Notes under the pieces: generated by a model
Databases searched by the model: none
Told to the model about the DNA's origin: nothing
What the model saw: only the letters and a program-made list of their open reading frames with translations
Assembly (NCBI RefSeq): GCF_011758805.1
Contig: NZ_JAANOW010000001.1
Coordinates: 2,046,001 to 2,110,000, forward strand
Reading direction: 5' to 3'
DNA: 64,000 nt
Source of the DNA: Mycolicibacterium fluoranthenivorans
GTDB lineage: Bacteria > Actinomycetota > Actinomycetes > Mycobacteriales > Mycobacteriaceae
Made by a program: the position numbers and the translations under genes
Part shown: positions 1-8,967 of the stretch, piece by piece
Layout of the letters: every line of letters starts with the position of its first letter
How positions within the stretch are numbered: the stretch's first letter is position 1

Positions 1-859
1 CCGCCGGCAAGGAGTTGTTGGCGCCCGCCTGCACCGCTTCGGGAGGCAGTGGGAACAGCACGTTTTTCCCGTCCGGCCCGGTCAACGGCGTGCCGAAGTG
101 CGCTTTCCCTTGCGAATCGAAACTGACTGGCACGGCCACGGACGGGTAGTGCGTGCCCTCGCCCTGCTTGCCGCCCGAATACGAGTCACCCAGAATCGCC
201 ACCTTCGACCCGTCCGGCAAGGTGATCACCTCACCGAGGTCGGCCGCATTGATCCCGTCGATCGGCGCGCCGGTGCCCGCCACCGGGCCCATGTTCCGGG
301 ACTCGCCCGGCTGCAGCGGGCCCAGATCCGGCGTCGTCATCGGAGACGGTGCCGGCTCCGGCAGCCCCGACGCCTTCGCGATCGCCTTGGCCAGCTCGTC
401 ATCGATCCGGTCGCCCTCGATGATCGCGTCGGCGATCCGGGCCTTTAGGTCGGCGATCTTCTCGGACACCTTGGTCTGCGTCTCTGCGTCCATGTAGTTG
501 TAGCTGTCCGGTGGGCTCACCTCATTCGTCGCGGGGTCCACCTTCACCGCCGGCGCCTCGGCCGCGTAGTTGAGGATGTCCTTGACCTTGTTGGCCAGCG
601 TGTCGGCCTCCTGATGTGCGGTGTCGATCAGGGTCGCGGCCGCTTTGATCCGTTCGGCCTGTTTGTCGTGATCACCGGCGGTCGAGAACACCGCTTGGCG
701 CGCGGTATCGCCGGACCCGCCGTCCCAATCCGCCGCCTGCATCGCCGACCGCAGAAAATCGGCGGAGTCGGCGTGATTGGTCGCCACGTCATGCGCGGCC
801 TTACCCAGGTCGCCGATCTCGGGCGGCCAGTTCAACAGTTCCTGCAGGGTGAGGGCCAC
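1..859 (-). CDS. Putative type VII secretion substrate with a C-terminal DUF4185-like region (3' end outside the window)
   Basis: The reverse strand is open from a GTG at 859 to the window edge, so about 286 residues are visible and the C-terminus is missing. The first ~100 residues are helical and carry a WDG (WXG-like) motif near residue 47, as in WXG100-type ESX substrates. A Pro-rich linker near residues 165-195 leads into a beta-rich region with the motif ILGDSYSGG, reminiscent of DUF4185. The start lies only 3 bases after the stop of the EspC-like gene, so the two are probably cotranscribed and may be secreted together. Function is unknown; the DUF4185 link is from memory and moderate. 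Confidence 0.65.
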   Translation of the reverse strand, partial: MALTLQELLNWPPEIGDLGKAAHDVATNHADSADFLRSAMQAADWDGGSGDTARQAVFSTAGDHDKQAERIKAAATLIDTAHQEADTLANKVKDILNYAAEAPAVKVDPATNEVSPPDSYNYMDAETQTKVSEKIADLKARIADAIIEGDRIDDELAKAIAKASGLPEPAPSPMTTPDLGPLQPGESRNMGPVAGTGAPIDGINAADLGEVITLPDGSKVAILGDSYSGGKQGEGTHYPSVAVPVSFDSQGKAHFGTPLTGPDGKNVLFPLPPEAVQAGANNSLPA

Positions 860-862
860 GAG

Positions 863-1168
863 CTACAGGTCGCGCCCGGCGGCCTCGATCTCGTCCGCAG
901 CGCCATCGTCGGTCTTTGTGTACGCCGCGGCCGCCGCCCGGTGCCCGTCCGCGTGCTTGACGTGATGAGCCGCGAACTGGCTGGCCGAGGTCTGCCATTC
1001 ACTGAGCATCGCCGGCAGCGCCGCGGCGGCCTTGCCGGCTCCGAGCGCCACCGAATCTGCCCGCGACTGCGCCTGCGTGTGCGCCGTCGTGAATGACTCG
1101 GCGTGACTGCTCAACGCCTCCGCGGTCACCTGCAACTGGGCCGGATCGACCCGCAACGACTTCCCCAT
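863..1168 (-). CDS. EspC-like ESX secretion-associated protein (DUF2580 family)
   Basis: A small helical protein of 101 residues beginning MGKSLRVDP. It has the helix-turn-helix layout of EspC/DUF2580 proteins, with a Trp at the turn (SEWQTS) and a YTKTD sequence near residue 84 that fits the YxxxD/E type VII secretion signal. The ATG at 1166-1168 is chosen because the family match begins there; the open frame continues upstream through antisense sequence of the dehalogenase gene. It precedes the WXG/DUF4185-like gene by 3 bases, as expected of a paired ESX substrate. It is divergent from dhmA across a 96-bp gap that must hold both promoters. Confidence 0.75.
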   Translation of the reverse strand: MGKSLRVDPAQLQVTAEALSSHAESFTTAHTQAQSRADSVALGAGKAAAALPAMLSEWQTSASQFAAHHVKHADGHRAAAAAYTKTDDGAADEIEAAGRDL

Positions 1169-1264
1169 GAGAACTACCCCCTCGACCACAACGCGGACGT
1201 TTCTCGATTCTAAGCTCGCACCGAACCGGCCCAGTACGCGAAAACCGGGCGGTACCGTCGACCG

Positions 1265-2176
1265 ATGGAGATCTTGCGTACCCCCGATGAGCGTTTCGCC
1301 AACCTTCCCGGCTACAACTTCGAGCCGCATTACGTCGAGGTCAGCAGCGCCGACGGCACGCCGATACGCGTGCATTACATCGACGAGGGCGCACCCGACG
1401 CACCCGTGGTCCTGCTGCTGCACGGTGAACCCAGCTGGTCCTACCTCTATCGGCATATGGTGCCGGTCCTGGTGAGCGCGGGTCTGCGCGCCGTCGCGAT
1501 CGACCTGGTCGGCTTCGGGCGCAGCGATAAGCCTGCGCATCGGACCGACTACACCTATCAAGCCCATGTGGACTGGGTACGCGACGCGATTGCCGCGATC
1601 GGCCTGGCCGATATCACCCTGGTGTGCCAGGACTGGGGCGGACTCATCGGACTGCGCCTGGTCGGGGAGCACCCTGAGCTGTTCCGTCGCGTGGTCGCGG
1701 CCAACACCTTCCTGCCGACCGGCGACCGTCCGCCGGGCAAGGCGTTCCTGGCCTGGCAGCAGTTCAGCCAGCAGACACCGGTGTTCGACGCGGGCGCCAT
1801 CGTCAACGGCGGCTGCACCACCTCGTTGCCCGACGACGTCGTCGCCGCTTACAACGCGCCGTTCCCCGACGAGACGTTCAAGGAAGGCGCTCGGCAGTTC
1901 CCGACGCTAGTGCCGACCAGCCCGGACGACCCGGCCACCCCCGCCAACCGCGCCGCGTGGGAGTCCTTGGGGCGCTTCGAGAAACCGTTCCTGTGTGCGT
2001 TCTCCGATTCCGATCCGATCACCAAGGGCGGCGACCGGGTACTGGCCGCGCACGTCCCCGGAGCCAAGGACCACGAACCCGTCACCATCGCCGACGGCGG
2101 TCACTTCCTGCAGGAGGACAAGGGCGCTGAGCTCGCGGCGGTCGTGGTCTCGTTCATCCAGCGCACTTCGCAATGA
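1265..2176 (+). CDS. dhmA: Haloalkane dehalogenase (HLD-I type)
   Basis: A 303-residue alpha/beta hydrolase that would cleave carbon-halogen bonds of haloalkanes to an alcohol plus halide in the cytoplasm. The oxyanion/halide motif HGEPSW is at 53-58. The nucleophile is Asp123 in CQDWGG, with the halide-binding Trp124 next to it. The acid fits Asp250 (SDSDP) and the base His280 (DGGHF), the spacing of the DhlA/DmbB subfamily; M. tuberculosis Rv2296 is the likely closest relative from memory. Its TGA overlaps the ATG of the following SDR, so the alcohol product may be passed to that dehydrogenase; this is inference. Confidence 0.9.
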   Translation: MEILRTPDERFANLPGYNFEPHYVEVSSADGTPIRVHYIDEGAPDAPVVLLLHGEPSWSYLYRHMVPVLVSAGLRAVAIDLVGFGRSDKPAHRTDYTYQAHVDWVRDAIAAIGLADITLVCQDWGGLIGLRLVGEHPELFRRVVAANTFLPTGDRPPGKAFLAWQQFSQQTPVFDAGAIVNGGCTTSLPDDVVAAYNAPFPDETFKEGARQFPTLVPTSPDDPATPANRAAWESLGRFEKPFLCAFSDSDPITKGGDRVLAAHVPGAKDHEPVTIADGGHFLQEDKGAELAAVVVSFIQRTSQ

Positions 2177-3000
2177 GGATCGTCGCCGTCACCGGCGGCG
2201 GTCGCGGCATCGGCGCTGCCACGGCCCGAGCCTTCGCTGCGCGCGGCGACCGGGTGGCCATCGGCGATATCGACGCCACCGCGGCCACGGCTTTGGCCGA
2301 TCAGCTGCCCGGCGCGATCGGTGTGCAGCTCGACGTCACCGACGCCGCGTCCTACCAACGGTTCCTCGATGACATCGAGAACCGCCTTGGCGCACTGGAT
2401 GTACTGGTCGCCAATGCTGGGGTGATGTGGGTCGGCCCGTTCGACCAGGAACCCGAGGCCGCGATGCGACGCCAGATCGCCGTCAACCTCGAGGGCGTCA
2501 TCACCGGGTTCAAGCTGGCGACACCGGCGATGCGCCAACGCGGATCGGGACACGTCGTCGTGGTGGCGTCGGCGGCCAGCAAGCTCGCACCGGCGGGGGA
2601 GGCCACCTACGCGGCGACCAAGCACGCGGTCTACGGCTACTGCACCGCGGTACGGGAGGAACTGCGGGGCAGCGGTGTCGACGTCAGTGTGTTGATGCCG
2701 ACCGTGGTGGCCACCGAGCTTGCGGCCGGCACCTCCAGCGGCAAGGTCGCGCTCCTGACACCCGAGCAGGTCGCCGCCGGGGTACTCGCACTCGTCGACG
2801 GGCGGCAGCCTGAACTGTTTCTGCCGCGCAAGGCCGGTCTGGCGGCATTGGCAATGGCTGTGACACCGCCCCGGCTGCGTGGCGCCCTGCAGCGGTTGCT
2901 CGTGCCCAATCAGGTCGTGCTCGGACGTCCCGAACAGCGTCGCGACTACGAGACGCGGACCCTGGACAAGCCTGCACCGGAAGACGGATCCGTCAGCTGA
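2173..3000 (+). CDS. Short-chain dehydrogenase/reductase
   Basis: A 275-residue classical SDR with a Rossmann cofactor motif TGGGRGIG at 7-14, NAG at 81-83, catalytic Ser near 133-136, and Tyr146/Lys150 in YAATK. An Asp at about position 32 after strand beta2 (GDID) suggests a preference for NAD(H). It starts in the ATGA overlap with the haloalkane dehalogenase, so the two are translationally coupled. The substrate is not readable; oxidation of an alcohol released by dehalogenation is plausible. The following 277 bases hold no gene and should contain the promoter of the Trp-rich protein. Confidence 0.9.
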   Translation: MRIVAVTGGGRGIGAATARAFAARGDRVAIGDIDATAATALADQLPGAIGVQLDVTDAASYQRFLDDIENRLGALDVLVANAGVMWVGPFDQEPEAAMRRQIAVNLEGVITGFKLATPAMRQRGSGHVVVVASAASKLAPAGEATYAATKHAVYGYCTAVREELRGSGVDVSVLMPTVVATELAAGTSSGKVALLTPEQVAAGVLALVDGRQPELFLPRKAGLAALAMAVTPPRLRGALQRLLVPNQVVLGRPEQRRDYETRTLDKPAPEDGSVS

Positions 3001-3277
3001 ACGAGCGCTGAGTGCGGTGAGCGACTGGTTACCCCAGGTCATCGCGATCTTCCAGCGAATTGCCAGCTGGCAGATGGCTTTTCGTGACAGCACTGCGACC
3101 TCTGGTTATCACTTGTACAAGCAATCCTGACCGTGCGCATAGCCTCTACTTAAGGTCGATAGCAAAACTAACATTCAGACGTCCTCCGCCGAATCGGGAC
3201 TCCGGCACGGGTACCACGCGGTTGCGATCCCAGTAACCGCGGTTCCCACGACGTCAGGTGTGAAAGGAATCATCGAC

Positions 3278-3616
3278 ATGAAGTTTGCGAAAGTCATTTC
3301 CACAGTGGGGATTACCGGCGCGCTCGCGATGGGTGTCGGTGCCGGTGTCGCCAATGCCGACCCTGGCTGGGGTCCGCACGGGCCTGGTTGGAACAACGGC
3401 CCGGGCTGGAACCGCGGACCCGGACCGGCTGACTGGCATCACCCCGAATGGGCCGGTTGGAACGACGGATACCCGGCACCGGGCTGGCGGCCGCCGGAGG
3501 GCTGGGAGCCCCCCGGCGACTGGAACAACCCCGGCGGATGGGCGCCGCCGGCCGATTTCCACATGAGATGTGGTGGCCCGCTGTGGAATCTGTTCCACCC
3601 GATCCCGTGCTGGTGA
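3278..3616 (+). CDS. Small secreted Trp/Gly/Pro-rich protein
   Basis: A 112-residue protein with a clear Sec signal peptide (positive start MKFAK, hydrophobic core, cleavage after VANA near residue 26). The mature part is dominated by GW, DW and PP units, with about a dozen tryptophans, and ends with two cysteines that could pair (RCGG...PCW). The ATG at 3278 is chosen over a GTG at 3260 because GAAAGGA at 3262-3268 sits at ribosome-binding distance. No catalytic motif is visible. An exported structural or cell-wall-associated role is a guess. A perfect palindrome lies about 70 bases after the stop. Confidence 0.8.
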   Translation: MKFAKVISTVGITGALAMGVGAGVANADPGWGPHGPGWNNGPGWNRGPGPADWHHPEWAGWNDGYPAPGWRPPEGWEPPGDWNNPGGWAPPADFHMRCGGPLWNLFHPIPCW

Positions 3617-3682
3617 TCTAAGCCTGCTCCCTGTTCTGCCGCTCGCCGCGTGGCGGGCGGCAGAACGCTGGGGAGGGCCCTT

Positions 3683-3744
3683 GGTGGTTCTCTTCTGGGG
3701 GTTGTCATCACATGATGACAACCCCCAGAAGAGAGTCACTCCGG
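3683..3744. repeat. Palindromic repeat element, copy 1 (probable bidirectional terminator)
   Basis: Perfect 22-bp arms (3689-3710 and 3713-3734) surround a 2-base centre, with core GTCATCA-CA-TGATGAC. Outer similarity extends to CACTCCGG at the right edge. It lies between two convergent genes and has no U-tract. A degenerate copy lies at 29920-29983, so this is a dispersed element and not only a local hairpin. Confidence 0.8.
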
Positions 3745-3849
3745 ATTGCTTCTGCTCGTTGATGAGATTCCGCGACGAATGGATGCTGCAAGCACGCCGA
3801 TGCCGATGATCGCTGGGATGCTGACCTGCCAGGCGATCAGGAGGTACAT
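3736..3849 (-). CDS. Possible small single-pass membrane protein
   Basis: A 37-residue open frame beginning MYLLIAWQVSIPAIIG, with a hydrophobic segment at about 2-24 followed by a basic tail (SIRRG). The ATG lies 5 bases after the prfC stop on the same strand, so it could be the last cistron of that transcript. The ribosome-binding site is weak, and the end overlaps the edge of the palindromic repeat. No family is recognised. It is either a genuine small membrane protein or a chance frame. Confidence 0.35.
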   Translation of the reverse strand: MYLLIAWQVSIPAIIGIGVLAASIRRGISSTSRSNPE

Positions 3850-3854
3850 GGGTT

Positions 3855-5462
3855 CTACCCCTCGGCCGCCACCAACGACCGCAACTTCACCGACGGGTTG
3901 TCCCGCTGGAACCCCTCCAGCCGCCACTTGGTGGAGAACAGCACCAGCAACACGCCGTCCGAACGGGTCAGCACCTCCGAGGACACCTGCTTGCTCATGA
4001 ACTCCGCGTCCTCGGGATCCACGATCCGCGCCACTTGATACGGCAGCGACTCCAGAGTGATCGCCGCACCGATCTCGGTCTCCATCCGGTGCGCGGCCAC
4101 CTCGAACTGCATGGGCCCGACGGCCGCGAACACCGGGGCCTGCTCGCCGCGCTTGTCCGAGCGCAGCACCTGCACCACGCCCTCCTGGTCGAGCTGTTCG
4201 ATGCCCTTGCGGAACTGCTTGTGCTTGCTCGGATCCTTGCCGCGGACCACCGAGAAGTACTCGGGGGAGAAGCTCGGGATCGGTGGAAACTGCACGGGCA
4301 CATCGCGATACAGCGTGTCACCGGGACGCAGTGCTGCCGCGTTGGCCAACCCGATCACATCGCCGGGCCACGCGTCGTCCAGTGTCGAACGCTGCTGCCC
4401 GAACACTGACTGCGCGTACTTCGTGACGAACGGTTTGCCGGTCCCGGCGTGGGTCAACACATCACCACGCTCGAACGTGCCCGAGCACACCCGCGCATAC
4501 GCGATCCGGTCGCGGTGCGAGGAGTCCATCCCAGCCTGCACCTTGAACACGAACGCGCTGAAAGGAGAGCTCACCGGGCGCGGCTCACCGGCGACATCCA
4601 CGATCGCGCCGGGCGGTGGCGCCAGCTCCACCAGCACGTCCAACAGCTGGTTCACGCCGAAGTTCAGCGCCGCCGAGGTGAACAGCACCGGCGAGGACTC
4701 GCCGGACAGGAACGTCTCCCGGTCATAGTCCGAGCCGTCCATCGACAGCAGCTCGGACTCCTCCACGGCGGTGTCCCAGTCATCACCGGCCGCGGCGTGA
4801 GCGTCGGTCGCCGCGATGTGTTCCTCCGGGGCCGCGGTGGCACCACCGGCGGTCCGGGTGAACCGGATGAACTTGTTCGCCCGGCGGTCCATCACACCCT
4901 TGAAATCACCGGCGATACCGACCGGCCAGGTCAGCGGGGTCGTCCGCAACCCGATGCGCTCGTGGATCTCGTCCATCAGCTCCAGGGCGTGCCGACCGGG
5001 GCGGTCCCACTTGTTGATCACGGTGATGATCGGGATACCCCGGTGCTTACACACCTGGAACAGCTTCAGGGTCTGCGGCTCAAGACCTTTGGCCGCATCG
5101 ATGAGCATCACCGCGGCATCCACCGCCGTCAGCACCCGGTAGGTGTCTTCGGAGAAGTCCGCGTGACCAGGGGTGTCCAGCAGGTTGATCACGCAGTCGC
5201 GGTACGGGAACTGCAGCGCGGTCGAGGTGATGGAGATGCCACGGGCCTTCTCCATCTCCATCCAGTCCGACACGGTCGACTTGCGGCCCGCCTTGCCGTG
5301 GATGGCGCCGGCCTCGTTGATCACCCGGGCATGCAGCGCCAGCGCCTCGGTCAGCGTCGACTTACCGGCGTCGGGGTGGCTGATCACGGCGAAGGTACGG
5401 CGGCGCTTCGCCTCGGCGGTGACGCGGCCGGCGGTACGGGTGTCCAGGGCGTTCTCGGTCAT
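3855..5462 (-). CDS. prfC: Peptide chain release factor 3 (RF-3 GTPase)
   Basis: A 535-residue translational GTPase that recycles RF1/RF2 from the ribosome after peptide release. The G1 motif HPDAGKST lies near residues 29-36, followed by switch I (KARGISIT), G3 DTPGH and G4 NKWDR, then EF-Tu-like domain II and the RF-3 C-terminal domain. The start MTENALD at 5462 is preferred over an ATG at 5495 because AAGGGTG stands just upstream. It is divergent from the YceI gene over about 100 bases and convergent with the Trp-rich protein gene. Confidence 0.95.
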   Translation of the reverse strand: MTENALDTRTAGRVTAEAKRRRTFAVISHPDAGKSTLTEALALHARVINEAGAIHGKAGRKSTVSDWMEMEKARGISITSTALQFPYRDCVINLLDTPGHADFSEDTYRVLTAVDAAVMLIDAAKGLEPQTLKLFQVCKHRGIPIITVINKWDRPGRHALELMDEIHERIGLRTTPLTWPVGIAGDFKGVMDRRANKFIRFTRTAGGATAAPEEHIAATDAHAAAGDDWDTAVEESELLSMDGSDYDRETFLSGESSPVLFTSAALNFGVNQLLDVLVELAPPPGAIVDVAGEPRPVSSPFSAFVFKVQAGMDSSHRDRIAYARVCSGTFERGDVLTHAGTGKPFVTKYAQSVFGQQRSTLDDAWPGDVIGLANAAALRPGDTLYRDVPVQFPPIPSFSPEYFSVVRGKDPSKHKQFRKGIEQLDQEGVVQVLRSDKRGEQAPVFAAVGPMQFEVAAHRMETEIGAAITLESLPYQVARIVDPEDAEFMSKQVSSEVLTRSDGVLLVLFSTKWRLEGFQRDNPSVKLRSLVAAEG

Positions 5463-5563
5463 ATCACCCTTGATGGTATTTGCCCAGGTGGGCAAACCTG
5501 AAATCTAGCCAAGCTGGGGCATCTACCACAGTACGGCCATACATACCGTGGCCTTCTGCGACG

Positions 5564-6241
5564 ATGATGGTCGTGAAGAGGCGTTGGCTGGTCCTGGTTG
5601 TGCTGCTGGTCGCCGCGGTGGCTGCGGCCCCGTGGGGGTTTCGTACCTTTGTCGAAGGATCACCGGAGCCTGCTCTGACGCTTCCCGCGGGAGCTCAGCC
5701 GGCCACCACCGGGGTCGACGGGTCCTGGACGGTGCAGCCGGACTCGCAGGCCGGCTACCGCGCCCGTCAGAAGCTGCTGTATCAGCCGATCGAGGTGAGC
5801 GGGCGCACGTCGAAGATCACCGGTAGCGCGACCGTCGCCGAATCCCGCTTGGTGTCAGCCGATTTCGTCGTCGATGCGGCATCGCTGCAGTCGGCCCACC
5901 GCGGCCGCGACGAGAAGTTCCGCGGCACCGACGTCATGGACGCCGGAAAGTTCCCGACCGCCGAGGTGAAGGTCACCACACCCGTCGACCTCACATCGGT
6001 GCCCGACACCGGGAAGGCGGCGGACGTGGAGATCCCCCTGACCGTCACCCTGCACGGCGTCACGCGGCCGGAATCCGCGCACACCAGCATCCAGCGCAAC
6101 GGTGACCGGGTCGACGTCGCCGGAAGCATTCCGATCAGGTTCGCCGACTACGGCATCCACCCGCCCGCGCTCCTCGGCGGGGTGCTGGAGATCCAGCCGG
6201 AGGCCACCATCGAGTTCTTGGTGCGTCTGGCCAAGAACTGA
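5564..6241 (+). CDS. YceI-family lipid-binding protein, membrane-anchored or secreted
   Basis: About 225 residues: an N-terminal hydrophobic helix after KRR (signal anchor or signal peptide), then a YceI lipocalin-like domain from about residue 50 (GSWTVQPDSQAGYRARQ) to the end, including the typical DVMDAGKFPTAEV and TLHGVT stretches. The family binds isoprenoid or other long amphiphilic molecules in the cell envelope. The ATG-ATG at 5564/5567 and a GTG at 5573 are all possible starts. The gene faces the sulfatase on the opposite strand with 26 bases between their stops. Confidence 0.85.
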   Translation: MMVVKRRWLVLVVLLVAAVAAAPWGFRTFVEGSPEPALTLPAGAQPATTGVDGSWTVQPDSQAGYRARQKLLYQPIEVSGRTSKITGSATVAESRLVSADFVVDAASLQSAHRGRDEKFRGTDVMDAGKFPTAEVKVTTPVDLTSVPDTGKAADVEIPLTVTLHGVTRPESAHTSIQRNGDRVDVAGSIPIRFADYGIHPPALLGGVLEIQPEATIEFLVRLAKN

Positions 6242-6267
6242 CACGATCGGCCCGGTGCGCTGGAGCG

Positions 6268-8019
6268 TCAGAACCGCAACCAGCCCCGCTTGGCCGGTGT
6301 GTGCCGACCCACATACGGCCACGGCCGGTGCCGCTCGGGCACCGACGCCGCCCGCACCTGCTTGAGCTGGGTGCGCAGGAACTGGCGTACGTCATCGAGC
6401 GTGGGATCGGCCCAGCGGTTGACGGCCTCGATCGGATCGCCGGTCAGGTCGTAGAGCTCCCACTGGTCATCGAGCACATCGTTGCGGTACCGGTCGCCGC
6501 CGCGCCCGCTGAACGCCAGCTGCCGCACCCCGGGCTCGGTCCAGACGCCCGGATCGTCGAAGCAGCGCACCAACTTCCACAACCGCCCGTCGTACCTCTG
6601 GACGAGCCCCTCGAAATTCCCGGCGACATCTGCGGGCACCCTGATACGTAGCGGTGCAGGGGGATTCGAGGCGACACCGAACATCCGTGCCACCCCCGAT
6701 GCCCCGGTGTCGCCTTCGAGGACGTTGTCGCGGGTCATCAGATACACCGGCCGGTCCGCATCGGCGGGGGCGCCGTCCACCACCGGCATCAAGTTCTGCC
6801 CCGGCAGCGGATGCACCTCGCTGAACGTCTCGGCCAACACCGCGGCGGTCCCGGCCACGTCGACGCCGGCCGCGCCCAGCAGCGTCGGCACCAGATCCAC
6901 GTGCGAGGTGGGCGCGTCGACGGTGCGTGCCGAGGTGGCTCCGGCACCGATGCGCGCGATGACGAATGGCACCCGGGTGGCCTCGTCGTACAGGTTGAAC
7001 CACTTCTGGTGCAGCCCGCCGTGCGCGCCGAGCAGATCCCCGTGATCGGAGGTCCGCACCAACACCGCGTCCGTCGAACCCTCGGTGACGGCGCGGCGCA
7101 CCCGCTCCAGCGGACCGTCCACCTCCGCGTGCAGCCGGTAGTACAGGTCGCGGTACTCCTGCGCCTTGCGCCGGTAGGTCCGTTCGATCGCCCCGGCCGG
7201 GCCGTATCCAGAGTAGTACGCCTCACGGAACGCGGCCTGGGCCGCGGGCTTGGACCGAAGATCCTCCTCCGCGGTCGGGGCGGGCGGCACCGGCGGCGGA
7301 TCCAGCGGTGAGGGGGCCAAGGGGGAGCGTCGGGCCCACGCCGGAAACAGCACGATGTCATGCGGATTGACGAAACTGGCCACCAGCAGGAACGGCTTCA
7401 ACGCGTCCGCATCGCCCGCGCGTCGACGGTTATAGCGGTCCTTCAGCCACGCCACGATCCGGTCGGCGAACAGCGGGTCACGCCGAAAACCGCTGTTGCC
7501 CATCAACGCCCCGTGCGGCTCGGGGCCGACCCAGCCGGAGAAGCCGTAGGGCGCCAACGGGTCGGCATCAAGGTACTTCTGCACGGCCGCCGGGTCGACG
7601 ACACCTTTGGCATCGTTGGTGGCCAACGGTTTCCCGGTCTTCGGGTCGGTCAGATCGGCATGCGAGATATGCCATTTACCGTCGTAGTGGGTGTCGTATC
7701 CGGCGGCGCGGAACCAGTTGCCCAGGGTCGGCACCTCACCAGGGCGCAGCCAGCGCAACCGCGAATCGTCATACCGCTTGCCGATACCGTCGGTCTGGGT
7801 GACCCCGTGCAGATCCGGGTACTGCCCGGTGAACAGCGTGGGCCTGCTCGGCACACACGCCAGCGACCCGGTGTAGTGCCGGGTGAAGCGCACGCCGTGC
7901 TCGTCGAACCAACGCCACCCGGCCAGGGTGGACTGCCGCCACTGCCGCAGGGCCTCGGGTTCATAGGGCGGCGCGGCGCGTTCCTCGTCGGTCATCAGGA
8001 TGACGATGTCTGGGTCCAT
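6268..8019 (-). CDS. Sulfatase-family hydrolase with a formylglycine (CxPSR) site
   Basis: A 583-residue alkaline-phosphatase-fold sulfatase. Metal ligands begin at TDEE (10-13). The active-site signature CVPSR has Cys55, which a formylglycine-generating enzyme must convert to formylglycine; that enzyme is not in this window. Further motifs are GKWHIS and TSDHGD. It has no signal peptide, so it is probably cytoplasmic. It resembles, from memory, M. tuberculosis Rv3077. The substrate is unknown. It is divergent from the DUF2993 gene with 48 bases between the starts. Confidence 0.85.
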   Translation of the reverse strand: MDPDIVILMTDEERAAPPYEPEALRQWRQSTLAGWRWFDEHGVRFTRHYTGSLACVPSRPTLFTGQYPDLHGVTQTDGIGKRYDDSRLRWLRPGEVPTLGNWFRAAGYDTHYDGKWHISHADLTDPKTGKPLATNDAKGVVDPAAVQKYLDADPLAPYGFSGWVGPEPHGALMGNSGFRRDPLFADRIVAWLKDRYNRRRAGDADALKPFLLVASFVNPHDIVLFPAWARRSPLAPSPLDPPPVPPAPTAEEDLRSKPAAQAAFREAYYSGYGPAGAIERTYRRKAQEYRDLYYRLHAEVDGPLERVRRAVTEGSTDAVLVRTSDHGDLLGAHGGLHQKWFNLYDEATRVPFVIARIGAGATSARTVDAPTSHVDLVPTLLGAAGVDVAGTAAVLAETFSEVHPLPGQNLMPVVDGAPADADRPVYLMTRDNVLEGDTGASGVARMFGVASNPPAPLRIRVPADVAGNFEGLVQRYDGRLWKLVRCFDDPGVWTEPGVRQLAFSGRGGDRYRNDVLDDQWELYDLTGDPIEAVNRWADPTLDDVRQFLRTQLKQVRAASVPERHRPWPYVGRHTPAKRGWLRF

Positions 8020-8067
8020 ATGTGAATCTCACACCGTGCGCCCAGCATGGTGGGGGAGAATCGCCGC

Positions 8068-8967
8068 ATGTCGACACCGCCGCCCGACCCGGCTACTCGG
8101 CGGATACCGCGTCCGCCCCGACCGGAGGTGCCGACCCAGCGGATTCCGCGCCCGGAGCCCCCGACCGAGCAGCTCCGCGTCCGGCCCGAACCGGCCACCG
8201 AGAAGATCGCCCTGCCGCAGCAACCCCCGCCGGCCGCACCGCCAAGGAAACGCAACACCCAGACGATAGTGCTGGTCGCGGTCATCGTGGTCGCCCTTGT
8301 GGTCGGCAGCCTGGCCGGCGCCGAACTGTATGCCAGGTACAAAGCGGCCGCCCTGCTGTCGAGCATCACCGACTGCCTGGTGCAGGACGGCGCGGATGTC
8401 TCATTCTCGGTGAGCCCGCCGTTCCTGTGGCAGTACCTGTCCGGTGACTACACCAACATCTCGGTGGCCACCGACGGCAACCGGGTGCAGGAAGCCAAGG
8501 GGATGACCGCCGACGTCACCCTCAGCAAGATCGCACTGAAGGACTCCGCAGACTCGAAGGGGACGATCGGATCCCTGGACGCGACGCTGTCCTGGACATC
8601 GAACGGCATCAAGGACACCGTGGCGCAGAACCTGCCGGTGGTCGGGAGTCTGGTCACCGGCGTACACACCGACACCGGCGCGGGCACGCTGATCATGGAG
8701 GCCGCCGGCGGCACCACGGTCACCGCGCAACCCGTGGTGGCCGACGGCAAGCTGAGCCTGAACGTCACCGACGTCACCGGCCCGTTCGCCAAGGACACCG
8801 TCCAGACCGCGCTCAACGATCTGACCACCAAGCTCAACGACAACTACCCGCTCGGCATCAAGGCCGACAGCGTGCAGGTGACGAGCAGCGGTGTGGTCGG
8901 CAAGTTCTCCAGCCGGAACGCGACGATCCCGTCCGGCACGAGCAATTCCTGCTTCGCCGATCTCTAG
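8068..8967 (+). CDS. DUF2993 (LmeA-like) envelope protein with a Pro/Thr repeat tail
   Basis: A 299-residue protein. Residues 1-65 are cytoplasmic and Pro-rich, with about four loose copies of a T-x-x-I-P-R-P-like unit. A single transmembrane helix follows (about 70-92), then an extracytoplasmic DUF2993 domain. DUF2993 includes LmeA, needed for mannan elongation of lipomannan in mycobacteria, so a lipoglycan or envelope role is likely. The start at 8068 is chosen because GGGGGAG (8052-8058) precedes it. The N-terminal threonines could be Ser/Thr-kinase sites; this is inference. It ends 4 bases into the opposing P450 gene. Confidence 0.8.
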   Translation: MSTPPPDPATRRIPRPPRPEVPTQRIPRPEPPTEQLRVRPEPATEKIALPQQPPPAAPPRKRNTQTIVLVAVIVVALVVGSLAGAELYARYKAAALLSSITDCLVQDGADVSFSVSPPFLWQYLSGDYTNISVATDGNRVQEAKGMTADVTLSKIALKDSADSKGTIGSLDATLSWTSNGIKDTVAQNLPVVGSLVTGVHTDTGAGTLIMEAAGGTTVTAQPVVADGKLSLNVTDVTGPFAKDTVQTALNDLTTKLNDNYPLGIKADSVQVTSSGVVGKFSSRNATIPSGTSNSCFADL

